DNA of 6,444 nucleotides from Patescibacteria group bacterium. GTDB lineage: Bacteria; Patescibacteria; Microgenomatia; Levybacterales; UBA12049. The stretch spans positions 1 through 6,444 of the forward strand of contig JAMCTM010000001.1 of NCBI GenBank assembly GCA_023379465.1. The letters run 5' to 3'. The notes under the pieces were generated by a model, which ran no database searches, was not told where the DNA came from, and worked only from the letters and a program-made list of their open reading frames with translations. The position numbers and the translations under genes are program-made. This document shows, in pieces, positions 1 through 5,179 of the stretch (within the stretch, counting starts at the first letter, position 1; each line of letters starts with the position of its first letter).

Positions 1-63
1 TTCGGTAATACGATATACTGGTAGGACATACGCTCTTTCTTCTTGTGAGTTTGTTTGTAACAT
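1..63 (-). CDS. possible 5' end of a leftward gene (partial, unidentified)
   Basis: Reading leftward from an ATG at 63-61, 21 codons stay open to the window edge (protein begins MLQTNSQEERAYVLPVYRIT). An in-frame TAG lies directly upstream of this ATG, so a gene here must start at or after it. A TTGACA match sits upstream on the same strand (95-90), but there is no good -10 hexamer at 16-18 bp. There is no clear Shine-Dalgarno site. I do not recognise the protein, and 21 open codons can occur by chance. If real, it would be divergent from the RDD gene, with about 118 bp between the two starts. Confidence 0.3.
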   Translation of the reverse strand, partial: MLQTNSQEERAYVLPVYRITE

Positions 64-181
64 CTATCTTTTCAAGAAGCTGGAGCGTTTGTCAATTGTG
101 GCTAAGGGTTAGAATGCAATGGCACTGAAGAAAAGCCTAATAATTATTGACAGGACATTTGTTTTATGAGAGGCTGAATTT

Positions 182-595
182 ATGGATTCGCAGATGCAAC
201 ACCCAGTTCCCAAACGAGCACCGGCCAGTTCTATGCAATATGTTGGTTTTTGGACAAGAATGGCTGCTTATACTACAGATGGAATTGTTATATTTGCGAT
301 TTCGATGTTTCTGGGAGTTGTCCATCTGGGCGGATTAAGGGTATTGGCGGGTATTTTTTATTTTGTTTATTTTTGGAGCCAGAAAAATGGTCAAACTCTT
401 GGCAATATGGTGATGGGAATAAGAGTGATTCGCGAGGACGGAAAGCCCATAGATGTTTTGACCGGTATTATCCGTTATGTCGGCTATATTGTTTCTTCGC
501 TTGTTATTTTTCTTGGTTTTCTTTGGGTAATCTGGGATAAAAAGAAACAAGGCTGGCACGATATGATGGCAGGGACGGTTGTGGTGAGGGCATAA
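182..595 (+). CDS. RDD family small integral membrane protein
   Basis: This 137-residue protein matches the RDD family, whose founding motif is an Arg followed by two Asp residues within membrane-associated segments. After a short polar N-terminus comes a YVGFWTRMAAYTTDG segment (about residues 20-34) with the family Arg and first Asp. Two hydrophobic stretches follow (about 35-64), then the GQTLGNMVMGIRVIREDGKP block. A third hydrophobic stretch (about 98-115) leads to the ending KKQGWHDMMAGTVVVR, which is the usual RDD C-terminus. The start at 182 is supported by AGAGG at 169-173, eight bases upstream; the ATG at 194 would lie too far from it. The protein acts in the cytoplasmic membrane. 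The biochemical role of most RDD proteins is unknown, although some have been linked to transport or stress. Its 3' neighbour is a convergent cassette. Confidence 0.9.
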   Translation: MDSQMQHPVPKRAPASSMQYVGFWTRMAAYTTDGIVIFAISMFLGVVHLGGLRVLAGIFYFVYFWSQKNGQTLGNMVMGIRVIREDGKPIDVLTGIIRYVGYIVSSLVIFLGFLWVIWDKKKQGWHDMMAGTVVVRA

Positions 596-609
596 TCTAT
601 ATGGATATA

Positions 610-636
610 GCCTTCACGCTCGTGGGGTGTGGTAGC
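610..636 (+). repeat. 27-bp direct repeat, left copy, flanking the DUF2283/DUF4258 cassette
   Basis: This stretch is identical, base for base, to 1124-1150 and lies in the same orientation. Both copies contain the small inverted repeat CACG-CT-CGTG followed by a G-rich half ending GGTAGC. With a one-base gap the similarity runs on for five more bases (CTGCC). The left copy lies 14 bp after the RDD stop codon and about 25 bp beyond the stop of the leftward DUF2283 gene. The start-to-start spacing is 514 bp, so the repeats bracket exactly the two-gene cassette. Confidence 0.9.
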
Positions 637-660
637 TCTGCCCAAAAAATCCCAAGTTTC

Positions 661-861
661 CTACGTAGCTTGGAAGGAGATCTTTTTAGGATCGAATGAG
701 GGAATATTGTCAGAAGCATCTAATATTTCAATACCTAAAACTTTGCCGTTCTTATCCTCATCTACCACAACTGAATCGGATATCTCACGACTTACATCAT
801 ATTTGCCTTTTGCCAACTCTATATAAACGGCATCATCTTTTGAATCGTAGTGTATTTTCAT
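661..861 (-). CDS. DUF2283 domain protein, putative antitoxin-like partner
   Basis: This 66-residue protein is almost entirely one DUF2283 domain. It begins MKIHYDSKDDAVYIELAKGK and reaches the typical VVVDEDKNGKVLGIEILDAS block at about residues 31-50. The length is normal for the family. The start ATG (861-859) comes one base after the stop codon of the DUF4258 gene upstream, and AAGGAA lies a few bases ahead of it, so the pair is almost certainly co-transcribed and translationally linked. DUF2283 genes are often found next to small toxin-like genes, which suggests an antitoxin role; that is inference from context, not shown by the sequence. The ending (KKISFQAT) is a short tail past the domain. 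Confidence 0.88.
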   Translation of the reverse strand: MKIHYDSKDDAVYIELAKGKYDVSREISDSVVVDEDKNGKVLGIEILDASDNIPSFDPKKISFQAT

Positions 862-862
862 A

Positions 863-1090
863 TTATTTCCTTAACTTTAAATAATAACCACTTACCACAG
901 TAATTCTAGAGCCTTCTGTTGCTGTAATTACCTGTAATATCTTACCACCATATACTTTTCTGCGCAATCGCCTATTTTTATAACTATCCTTGATCTCTTC
1001 GGGATTTTTTACGACTTCGATAACTCGCTTTTTTGAAATATTACGTTTCTTTAGCTGATATAAAGCATGTTTAGAAAATTGAATCGGCAT
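863..1090 (-). CDS. DUF4258 domain protein, putative toxin-like partner
   Basis: The protein shows the DUF4258 pattern: an N-terminal FSKHALYQLKKRNISKKRVIEVVKNP segment (given here in parts: FSKHA, QLKKRNIS, EVVKNPEEI), then a basic strand region RRLRRKVYGGKILQVITA, then a final ITVVSGYYL strand. The family has a small RelE/BrnT-like look and is suspected to include RNase toxins; no catalytic residues can be assigned with confidence. The lysine- and arginine-rich surface would suit RNA binding. I prefer the ATG at 1090 (75 residues), because family members usually begin a few residues before FSKHA and a TACAAT box at 1108-1103 would place the mRNA start near 1096. A GTG at 1111 would add seven residues (MYNISIS). 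It is the first gene of the leftward pair, one base before the DUF2283 gene. Confidence 0.82.
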   Translation of the reverse strand: MPIQFSKHALYQLKKRNISKKRVIEVVKNPEEIKDSYKNRRLRRKVYGGKILQVITATEGSRITVVSGYYLKLRK

Positions 1091-1102
1091 AGAGATAGAA
1101 AT

Positions 1103-1131
1103 ATTGTACACTATACACTAGCTGCCTTCAC
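1103..1131 (-). promoter_or_regulatory. weak candidate promoter for the DUF4258/DUF2283 cassette
   Basis: On the minus strand TACAAT (1108-1103) matches the -10 consensus at five of six positions. The hexamer 17 bp upstream (1131-1126, GTGAAG) matches -35 poorly and lies inside the right-hand 27-bp repeat. An alternative TATAGT box occurs at 1115-1110. Either would give a very short leader before the ATG at 1090. This is an inferred site. Confidence 0.3.
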
Positions 1132-1150
1132 GCTCGTGGGGTGTGGTAGC
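1124..1150 (+). repeat. 27-bp direct repeat, right copy
   Basis: This is an exact copy of 610-636 in the same orientation, lying just upstream of the leftward cassette. It runs directly into the hairpin at 1153-1172. If one repeat plus the cassette were removed, the RDD gene would be followed at once by this repeat and the hairpin, which would then act as its terminator. Confidence 0.9.
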
Positions 1151-1152
1151 CT

Positions 1153-1172
1153 GCCGCACGTTGCGGGCTTTT
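1153..1172 (+). terminator. candidate rho-independent terminator
   Basis: GCCGCA (1153-1158) pairs with TGC-G-GGC (1162-1168, one bulged G) across a CGT loop, and four T residues follow at 1169-1172. The stem is GC-rich and short, and the T run is brief. No rightward gene ends here now. It may have served the RDD gene before the cassette arrived. Confidence 0.45.
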
Positions 1173-1188
1173 ATCCTCGTGTTCTCCT

Positions 1189-1197
1189 TGGTATAAT
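1189..1197 (+). promoter_or_regulatory. extended -10 promoter (TGGTATAAT) for the exonuclease gene
   Basis: TGGTATAAT is a perfect extended -10 element. The GTG start at 1204 lies six bases after the last T, which is where transcription would be expected to begin, so the mRNA is probably leaderless or nearly so. The -35 region 17 bp upstream (1169-1174, TTTTAT) is poor, as is common for extended -10 promoters. There is no Shine-Dalgarno site ahead of the gene, which agrees with leaderless initiation. Confidence 0.65.
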
Positions 1198-1203
1198 TAA
1201 CCT

Positions 1204-2247
1204 GTGCAACGCTTAATTTTAATAGACGGCAACGCCATTTTACATCGGGGGTTTCACGCGCTCCCCCCTCTAACAAGTACAGATGGGCAGTTGGTGAACG
1301 CGGTGTATGGATTCTTCTCTATGTTTTTGCGGATTATTGAAGACTTTAAGCCCGATTCTATAATTGTCTGTTTTGATCGGCCAAAACCTACTTTCCGAAA
1401 ACAGCTCTATGTTGGCTATCAGGCAAAGCGGCCCAAGATGGCAGATGAATTAGTACCCCAGATACAGCTAGTGCACGAGATCTTGGAAAAAGCCAAAGTC
1501 TGCGTTTTTGAAATAGATGGATACGAAGCAGATGACCTCATAGGTACGATTGCTAAGCAGGCCGTTAATGATATCGAAGTCGGCGCTTCGAATTTGCTCG
1601 CGAGTGAACTCGCCGCGTCAAACGCGGACTCAAACATCCACTCGTCTCGTAAATCCAAATCGCCTCCTTTCAATTCTTCTTCTCTGCTTCGAAATTTAGA
1701 AGTCATTATCGTTTCCGGGGATCGCGATATGCTCCAGTTGATAAATTCCCATGTAAAAGTGGCAATGCCGATTGTCGGCATAACAAACATGACCGTGTTT
1801 GACGAAAGTGCGGTTGAGGAAAAATATGGGATTAAGCCTTTGCAAATTGTTGATTACAAGGCATTGGCAGGGGATTCATCTGATAATTATTCAGGCGTTC
1901 CCGGGATTGGGCCAAAAACCGCATCTTTGCTTCTTAAGAAATATGTTGATATTGAGGAGATTTATAAAGATCTTGATTTCCTCAAAAAGGAAAATCCGAA
2001 TCTGGCTCTCAAATTAGCTCAGGGCGCGGAGTCTGCCGCATTGGCCAAAAAACTGGCAGCGATCGTAACAGACGCGCCTATTGCCCCGGATTTTAATCAG
2101 TGTGCAGTAGGAAATCTCGGCAAAGAAGGCATGAGGCAAGAATTTGAAAGATTGGGATTTAAGAGTTTAGTCAAAAGGATTAATTTTGGTTTGAGCAAAA
2201 CAGAGCAGAAAATTCAAGCAAAGAATAAACAACTGGGATTACTTTAG
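1204..2247 (+). CDS. stand-alone 5'-3' exonuclease (Pol I N-terminal/FEN-type domain)
   Basis: This metal-dependent structure-specific nuclease would cleave 5' ends and flaps, for example during primer removal and excision repair. The acidic metal ligands of the family are visible: D8 in LILIDGN, D58 in CFDRP, E108/D110/D111 in GYEADDLIG, D173/D175 in VSGDRDML, and D224/D227 in LAGDSSDN. The FRKQLYVGYQAKRP segment (64-77) matches the family's FR...Y.A.RP. The helix-three-turn-helix DNA clamp follows (GVPGIGPKTASLLLKKY, from 231). There is no 3'-5' exonuclease or polymerase domain, so this is the free-standing form; polymerase I would have to be encoded elsewhere. The length is 347 residues, but 41 of them (about 126-166) form an insertion not expected in the family; without it the protein would have a typical 306. 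It starts with GTG, six bases after a strong -10 box. Confidence 0.92.
   Translation: MQRLILIDGNAILHRGFHALPPLTSTDGQLVNAVYGFFSMFLRIIEDFKPDSIIVCFDRPKPTFRKQLYVGYQAKRPKMADELVPQIQLVHEILEKAKVCVFEIDGYEADDLIGTIAKQAVNDIEVGASNLLASELAASNADSNIHSSRKSKSPPFNSSSLLRNLEVIIVSGDRDMLQLINSHVKVAMPIVGITNMTVFDESAVEEKYGIKPLQIVDYKALAGDSSDNYSGVPGIGPKTASLLLKKYVDIEEIYKDLDFLKKENPNLALKLAQGAESAALAKKLAAIVTDAPIAPDFNQCAVGNLGKEGMRQEFERLGFKSLVKRINFGLSKTEQKIQAKNKQLGLL
1576..1704 (+). repeat. 123-bp in-frame insertion with inverted repeats inside the exonuclease gene
   Basis: GAAGTC occurs at 1576-1581 and again at 1699-1704, exactly 123 bp (41 codons) apart and in the same frame (Glu-Val both times). Deleting one copy plus the intervening DNA restores AVNDIEVIIVSGDRD, which is what this family has at the point before the D173/D175 motif. 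The insert holds CGAAG/CTTCG (1575-1579/1586-1590), the palindrome CTCGCGAG (1597-1604), GCGAGT/ACTCGC (1600-1605/1608-1613) and CCGCG/CGCGG (1613-1617/1623-1627). A near-direct repeat GCTTCGAA appears at 1585 and 1686. The encoded peptide is rich in Ser, Ala, Asn and Leu, so it is probably a flexible surface loop. In-frame palindromic elements of this size recall the Rickettsia palindromic elements; I claim no sequence relationship. Confidence 0.7.
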
Positions 2248-2362
2248 TAAAATTTCTGGTTTCTAATTTCTAATCAATTTTTATTGACCCAATTTTTAAA
2301 ATTAAAACATTTGAAAATTTAGATTTGATTAAAAATTAAAAATTTCAAATTTAAAATTATTT
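2248..2362 (+). repeat. AT-rich gap built of degenerate 7-bp repeats
   Basis: The gap before the glycosyltransferase can be cut into heptamers with clear echoes, such as TTTCTGG/TTTCTAA/TTTCTAA near the left end and TAAAAAT/TAAAAAT near the right. ATTTGAAA (2309-2316) and TTTCAAAT (2343-2350) could pair as the arms of a hairpin, with a further three base pairs after a bulge. A TTGACC (2284-2289) gives a weak -35 match without a convincing -10. There is no Shine-Dalgarno site before 2363. No gene is seen here. Confidence 0.6.
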
Positions 2363-3508
2363 ATGCGCATAGCTTTGGTTCACGATTATATAAAGGAATA
2401 CGGAGGAGCGGAGCGGGTTTTGGAGGCCCTGCACGAAATCTATCCGGATGCTCCTGTTTTTACCAGCGTTTACCTGCCCAATTTTTTGGGTCCTCATCGG
2501 GACAGATTTAAAGATTGGGATATCAGAACATCATTCTTTCAGCATATTCCCTTTAAGGCAAAGCTGATTAGTCCGTTTAGGCTAATCGCGCCGTTTGTTT
2601 TTTCTCAATTTGATTTTTCGGGATTTGATACAGTGATTGTTTCCTCAACCGGAGCATACGTTAAAAAATTCAAAAGTCAAAATTCAAAAGTCAAAATTAT
2701 TGAGTATTGTCATACGCCGCCCAGGTATCTGTACGGATACAAAACAGCCAGAGAGTGGAAGAATCATTTTTTCTTTCGGGTTCTCGGGGAAGCGGCCAAT
2801 CATATTTTGCGGCTGATTGATTTTAGAGTAGCGCAACATGTTGATTATTTCATTGCTAACTCAGATGAGGTTAGATCCAGAATAAAGAAATTTTACAGAA
2901 GAGAGGCAGAGGTGATTTATCCGCCGGTGGGTACGTCAAAGGTTGTAACCTTTAACCTAGAACCTAAAACCTATTTTCTTGCCGGCGGCCGTCTTGCTCG
3001 GGCAAAGCACGCGGATTTGATAGTTGAGGCGTTTTCCAAGCTCAATTTGCCTCTTATTGTGTTTGGCAGGGGATTTGCCGGATACGAAGAAGAACTCAAA
3101 AATCAAAACTCAAAAGTCAAAATCAAAACTCAAAAGTCAAAAGTTCAATTCGTTGGTGAAGTCACTGACAAGGAGAAACTTAAGTTTATGGGAAATGCTA
3201 AGGCCTATGTTTTTGCCTCGGAAGATGAGGATTTTGGTATTACCCCGGTTGAGGCAATGAGCATGGGTACCCCGGTTATTACCTATCGGTCAGGAGGTAT
3301 ACGGGAATCTGTTATCCATGGCAGGACAGGGGTATTTTTTGACAGACTAACGGTTGAGGGTTTAATTGGGGCGGTTAATTATTTCAATAGTTCGAGTCAT
3401 CAAATCAAAGCCGAGGATTGCGTCAGGCAGGCAGGGAAATTTTCAAAGGAGCGATTTAAGAAAGAAATAAGAAGATTTATAAGTCAAAACTCAAGAGCCA
3501 AAAGTTAA
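2363..3508 (+). CDS. GT4-type glycosyltransferase (GT-B fold)
   Basis: This 381-residue enzyme would transfer a sugar from a nucleotide-sugar donor to an envelope polysaccharide or lipid acceptor; the substrate cannot be read from the sequence. The N-terminal Rossmann domain opens with MRIALVHDYIKEYGGAERV, including the G14-G15-A16-E17 loop typical of GT4. YCHTPPRYLYGY (about 114-125) is the usual acceptor-side motif of WbaZ/mannosyltransferase-like members. The linker IYPPVG leads to the second domain at LAGGRLARAKHADL (206-219), with donor-binding R210/K215. The retaining-enzyme signature E-x7-E is E289 to E297 in EDFGITPVE, followed by AMSMGTPVITYRSGG. No membrane segment is evident. Three AT-rich tandem repeats lie within the frame (codons 103-112, 195-203, 245-260), the last adding about eight residues. 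The gene is 32 bp before fpg. Confidence 0.92.
   Translation: MRIALVHDYIKEYGGAERVLEALHEIYPDAPVFTSVYLPNFLGPHRDRFKDWDIRTSFFQHIPFKAKLISPFRLIAPFVFSQFDFSGFDTVIVSSTGAYVKKFKSQNSKVKIIEYCHTPPRYLYGYKTAREWKNHFFFRVLGEAANHILRLIDFRVAQHVDYFIANSDEVRSRIKKFYRREAEVIYPPVGTSKVVTFNLEPKTYFLAGGRLARAKHADLIVEAFSKLNLPLIVFGRGFAGYEEELKNQNSKVKIKTQKSKVQFVGEVTDKEKLKFMGNAKAYVFASEDEDFGITPVEAMSMGTPVITYRSGGIRESVIHGRTGVFFDRLTVEGLIGAVNYFNSSSHQIKAEDCVRQAGKFSKERFKKEIRRFISQNSRAKS
2669..2696 (+). repeat. two exact 14-bp units (four heptamers) inside the glycosyltransferase frame
   Basis: TTCAAAAGTCAAAA is repeated twice without a gap, giving the heptamer series TTCAAAA-GTCAAAA-TTCAAAA-GTCAAAA. It encodes FKSQNSKVK, just before the conserved YCHTP motif. 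In relatives this stretch is a variable loop of similar length. Confidence 0.85.
2947..2972 (+). repeat. AACCTNN heptamer array inside the glycosyltransferase frame
   Basis: The units AACCTTT, AACCTAG and AACCTAA plus a final AACCT follow each other at a strict 7-bp period. They encode TFNLEPKT, in the linker between the two Rossmann-like domains. The heptamer differs from the NTCAAAA type elsewhere in the gene. Confidence 0.8.
3095..3142 (+). repeat. NTCAAAA heptamer array (48 bp, 16 codons) inside the glycosyltransferase frame
   Basis: Seven units of the form NTCAAAA run in series. Within them a 20-bp block is exactly duplicated (3101-3120 and 3121-3140). One unit (3123-3128) is six bases long instead of seven, so the array totals 48 bp and keeps the reading frame. 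It encodes a Lys/Gln/Ser-rich stretch (codons 245-260) where the family normally has a short loop before the F-x-G strand. Confidence 0.85.
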
Positions 3509-3540
3509 AATTACAAGTAAAAATTCAAAGGTTTAAAATT
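3483..3540 (+). repeat. degenerate heptamer array across the glycosyltransferase stop and the fpg leader
   Basis: The sequence divides into GTCAAAA, CTCAAGA, GCCAAAA, GTTAAAA and further, weaker 7-bp units up to the fpg ATG. It supplies the last residues of the glycosyltransferase (SQNSRAKS) and its TAA stop. It also carries AAAGG (3527-3531), nine bases before the fpg start, the only Shine-Dalgarno-like site for that gene. Confidence 0.6.
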
Positions 3541-4407
3541 ATGCCGGAGCTTCCCGAAGTTGAAACAATCAGATTAGGTCTTGAGAAATATCTCGTGGGA
3601 CACAGAATTTTGGCAGCTGACATAAAAGTTGCCAAGATTTTTCAAGGCGAAAAGAAAAATATTATCGGCCAGAAAGTGCTCGGTATTGCAAGACAGGGAA
3701 AGGGATTGATTATCGGCTTGAGCAATAATTATTCGCTGGCTGTTCATCTAAAACTAACCGGTCAGCTTATTTATAGCGGCCGCGATGCTGGCCGGGTAAC
3801 CCTTTCGCAAAAAGCCGGCGGAAGTTTGCCTTCAAAATACACGCATGTAATTTTTACTTTAGACAAAGGTTCTTTCCTTTATTATAACGATCTTCGTAAG
3901 TTCGGCTGGATAAGGGTAATAAAGAAAGATGAATTAGAAAGGGAGGCTTTCTTTAAGGATTTGGGACCCGAGCCCCCGGTCGTATCAGGATCAAAGACAG
4001 ATATTCACTCCGCATTAACTCTTGATAAATTTAAAAACATAATCAAGGGCTCAAATTCGCCGATTAAAATTCTTTTGATGGATCAGAAAAAGATAAGCGG
4101 GATTGGCAATATCTACGCCAACGAGGCGCTGTTTCTTGCCCGCGTAGATCCCAGACGGAAAGGACTGACGGATAAGGAAATTAAGAATCTCTATAAATCA
4201 ATTATTGAGGTTTTGAAAAGGGGTTTAAAATACGGCGGCTCCTCGGACGTAAGTTTTGTCAATGCCTTGGGAGAGGACGGGGGCTACCAAAACCATTTTC
4301 TGGTTTACGGCCGCAAAGGCGAAAAGTGCGCCACCTGCGGATCTCTTATTCAAAAAATACAATTGGGGGGACGGGGAACATATTTTTGTCCCTCCTGCCA
4401 GCATTAA
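3541..4407 (+). CDS. mutM: formamidopyrimidine-DNA glycosylase (Fpg/MutM)
   Basis: This bifunctional base-excision enzyme removes oxidised purines such as 8-oxoguanine and FapyG from DNA and cuts the abasic site by beta/delta elimination. The mature N-terminus P2-E3 (MPELPEVET) provides the catalytic Pro and Glu. K54 in RQGKGL corresponds to E. coli K57. HLKLTGQL (69-76) and YNDLRKFGW are the usual core motifs. The helix-two-turn-helix DNA-binding segment is QKKISGIGNIYANEALF (182-198). The C-terminal zinc finger has C263/C266/C283/C286 and the DNA-contacting R278 in GGRGTYFC. At 288 residues it is slightly longer than E. coli Fpg, partly because of a loop after GQLIY (about 78-98). All key residues are intact. 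It follows the glycosyltransferase by 32 bp and may share its transcript. Confidence 0.97.
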   Translation: MPELPEVETIRLGLEKYLVGHRILAADIKVAKIFQGEKKNIIGQKVLGIARQGKGLIIGLSNNYSLAVHLKLTGQLIYSGRDAGRVTLSQKAGGSLPSKYTHVIFTLDKGSFLYYNDLRKFGWIRVIKKDELEREAFFKDLGPEPPVVSGSKTDIHSALTLDKFKNIIKGSNSPIKILLMDQKKISGIGNIYANEALFLARVDPRRKGLTDKEIKNLYKSIIEVLKRGLKYGGSSDVSFVNALGEDGGYQNHFLVYGRKGEKCATCGSLIQKIQLGGRGTYFCPSCQH

Positions 4408-4410
4408 CAA

Positions 4411-4440
4411 TTGCTTTTTCCGCCGGTTTTGTGGTAGTAT
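4411..4440 (+). promoter_or_regulatory. extended -10 promoter for the UMP kinase gene
   Basis: TTGCTT (4411-4416), an 18-bp spacer and TAGTAT (4435-4440) with an upstream TGG give a plausible sigma-70 type promoter. Transcription would start near 4447, leaving a leader of about 12 bases. The perfect inverted repeat CCTAA-A-TTAGG (4441-4451) overlaps the presumed start point, and AGGG (4449-4452) gives a Shine-Dalgarno site six bases before the ATG. The same TGNTAGTAT box recurs at 6307-6315. Confidence 0.55.
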
Positions 4441-4458
4441 CCTAAATTAGGGTTTTAT

Positions 4459-5169
4459 ATGAATGGAACCAATGGATACAAAGAGTCGGTCGTTTTAAAA
4501 CTTGGAGGATCCCTTATTGTTCCCAACGGAGGTCTTGATATTGACTATATTAAGAAGTTTTATTCATTTATAAGAGAACAGGTCGCCGGATGCAATCGGC
4601 GATTTTTTATACTTATCGGCGGCGGGGTTTTGTCCAGGCATTATCGGGATGCCGGGGCCGAGGTTACGGGACATGAGCTGACAAACGATGATCTGGACTG
4701 GCTCGGCATTCACGCTACCCGTCTAAACGCCCACCTCTTTAGAACAATCTTCAGGGATATGGCCCATCCGGTTATTATTAATGACTACGAATTTATTCAA
4801 AAACCCGATAAGCCGATTGTTATTGCCGCCGGCTGGAAGCCGGGCTGGTCAACGGATTACTGTTCGGTAGTTTTAGCGCAGGATTACGCAGTAAAAACGA
4901 TTATTAAAATGAGTAATGCCGACCATGTTTACGATAAAGATCCGAGAAAAAATAAAGACGCGAAACCTTACTTCAAAATCTCTTGGCAGGACTATAGGGC
5001 AATGGTGGGGGATAAATGGACTCCCGGGGAGCATTCGCCTTTTGATCCTCCGGGCGCCAAGCTGGCAGATAGTTTGGGAATAAAGGTTTTGTATCTTGAC
5101 GGTAAAGACATGAAAAACGCGGAAAAGGCGCTGGCAGGAGAAGAGTTTAAAGGAACAGTGATAGAATAA
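4459..5169 (+). CDS. pyrH: UMP kinase, archaeal-like amino-acid kinase family member
   Basis: This 236-residue cytoplasmic protein would phosphorylate UMP to UDP with ATP, feeding pyrimidine nucleotide and nucleotide-sugar pools. The amino-acid kinase fold starts with VVLKLGGSL (11-19; K14 and G16-G17 at the phosphate site). LIGGGVLSRHYRDAG is the second glycine-rich loop. GWKPGWSTDYCSVVLA (125-140) matches the UMP-binding motif of archaeal UMP kinases, and NADHVYDKDPRK (153-164) the ATP-side motif. The PGEHSPFDPPGAKLAD segment and final FKGTVI complete the family pattern. The overall style is nearer to the archaeal type than to E. coli PyrH, and such forms are common in candidate-phyla bacteria. 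It has its own promoter 5' and is followed by a 69-bp repeat-rich gap before recF. Other amino-acid kinases are less likely because of the GWKPGWSTD motif. Confidence 0.88.
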   Translation: MNGTNGYKESVVLKLGGSLIVPNGGLDIDYIKKFYSFIREQVAGCNRRFFILIGGGVLSRHYRDAGAEVTGHELTNDDLDWLGIHATRLNAHLFRTIFRDMAHPVIINDYEFIQKPDKPIVIAAGWKPGWSTDYCSVVLAQDYAVKTIIKMSNADHVYDKDPRKNKDAKPYFKISWQDYRAMVGDKWTPGEHSPFDPPGAKLADSLGIKVLYLDGKDMKNAEKALAGEEFKGTVIE

Positions 5170-5179
5170 TTTACTGCTT

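Noticed and set aside
147..152. TTGACA upstream of the RDD gene as a promoter -35
   Set aside because: The hexamer is perfect, but nothing resembling a -10 lies 16-18 bp downstream (the bases there read GAGGCT or similar), so a complete promoter cannot be supported.
597..610. Palindrome CTATAT-GG-ATATAG just after the RDD stop as a terminator
   Set aside because: The stem is AT-only apart from the end pairs, the loop of two bases is too tight, and no T run follows.
629..826. 65-codon open frame on the plus strand opposite the DUF2283 gene
   Set aside because: The minus-strand DUF2283 protein is a clear family match with a Shine-Dalgarno site, so the plus-strand frame is a shadow.
1419..1790. 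123-codon open frame on the minus strand inside the exonuclease gene
   Set aside because: It overlaps a gene with a full set of conserved catalytic residues on the plus strand, has no recognisable motif or start signals, and spans the insertion; it is an antisense shadow.
2669..3142. CRISPR-like array in the glycosyltransferase region
   Set aside because: The repeats are 7-20 bp and contiguous with no unique spacers of 25-40 bp, and they lie in a coding frame.
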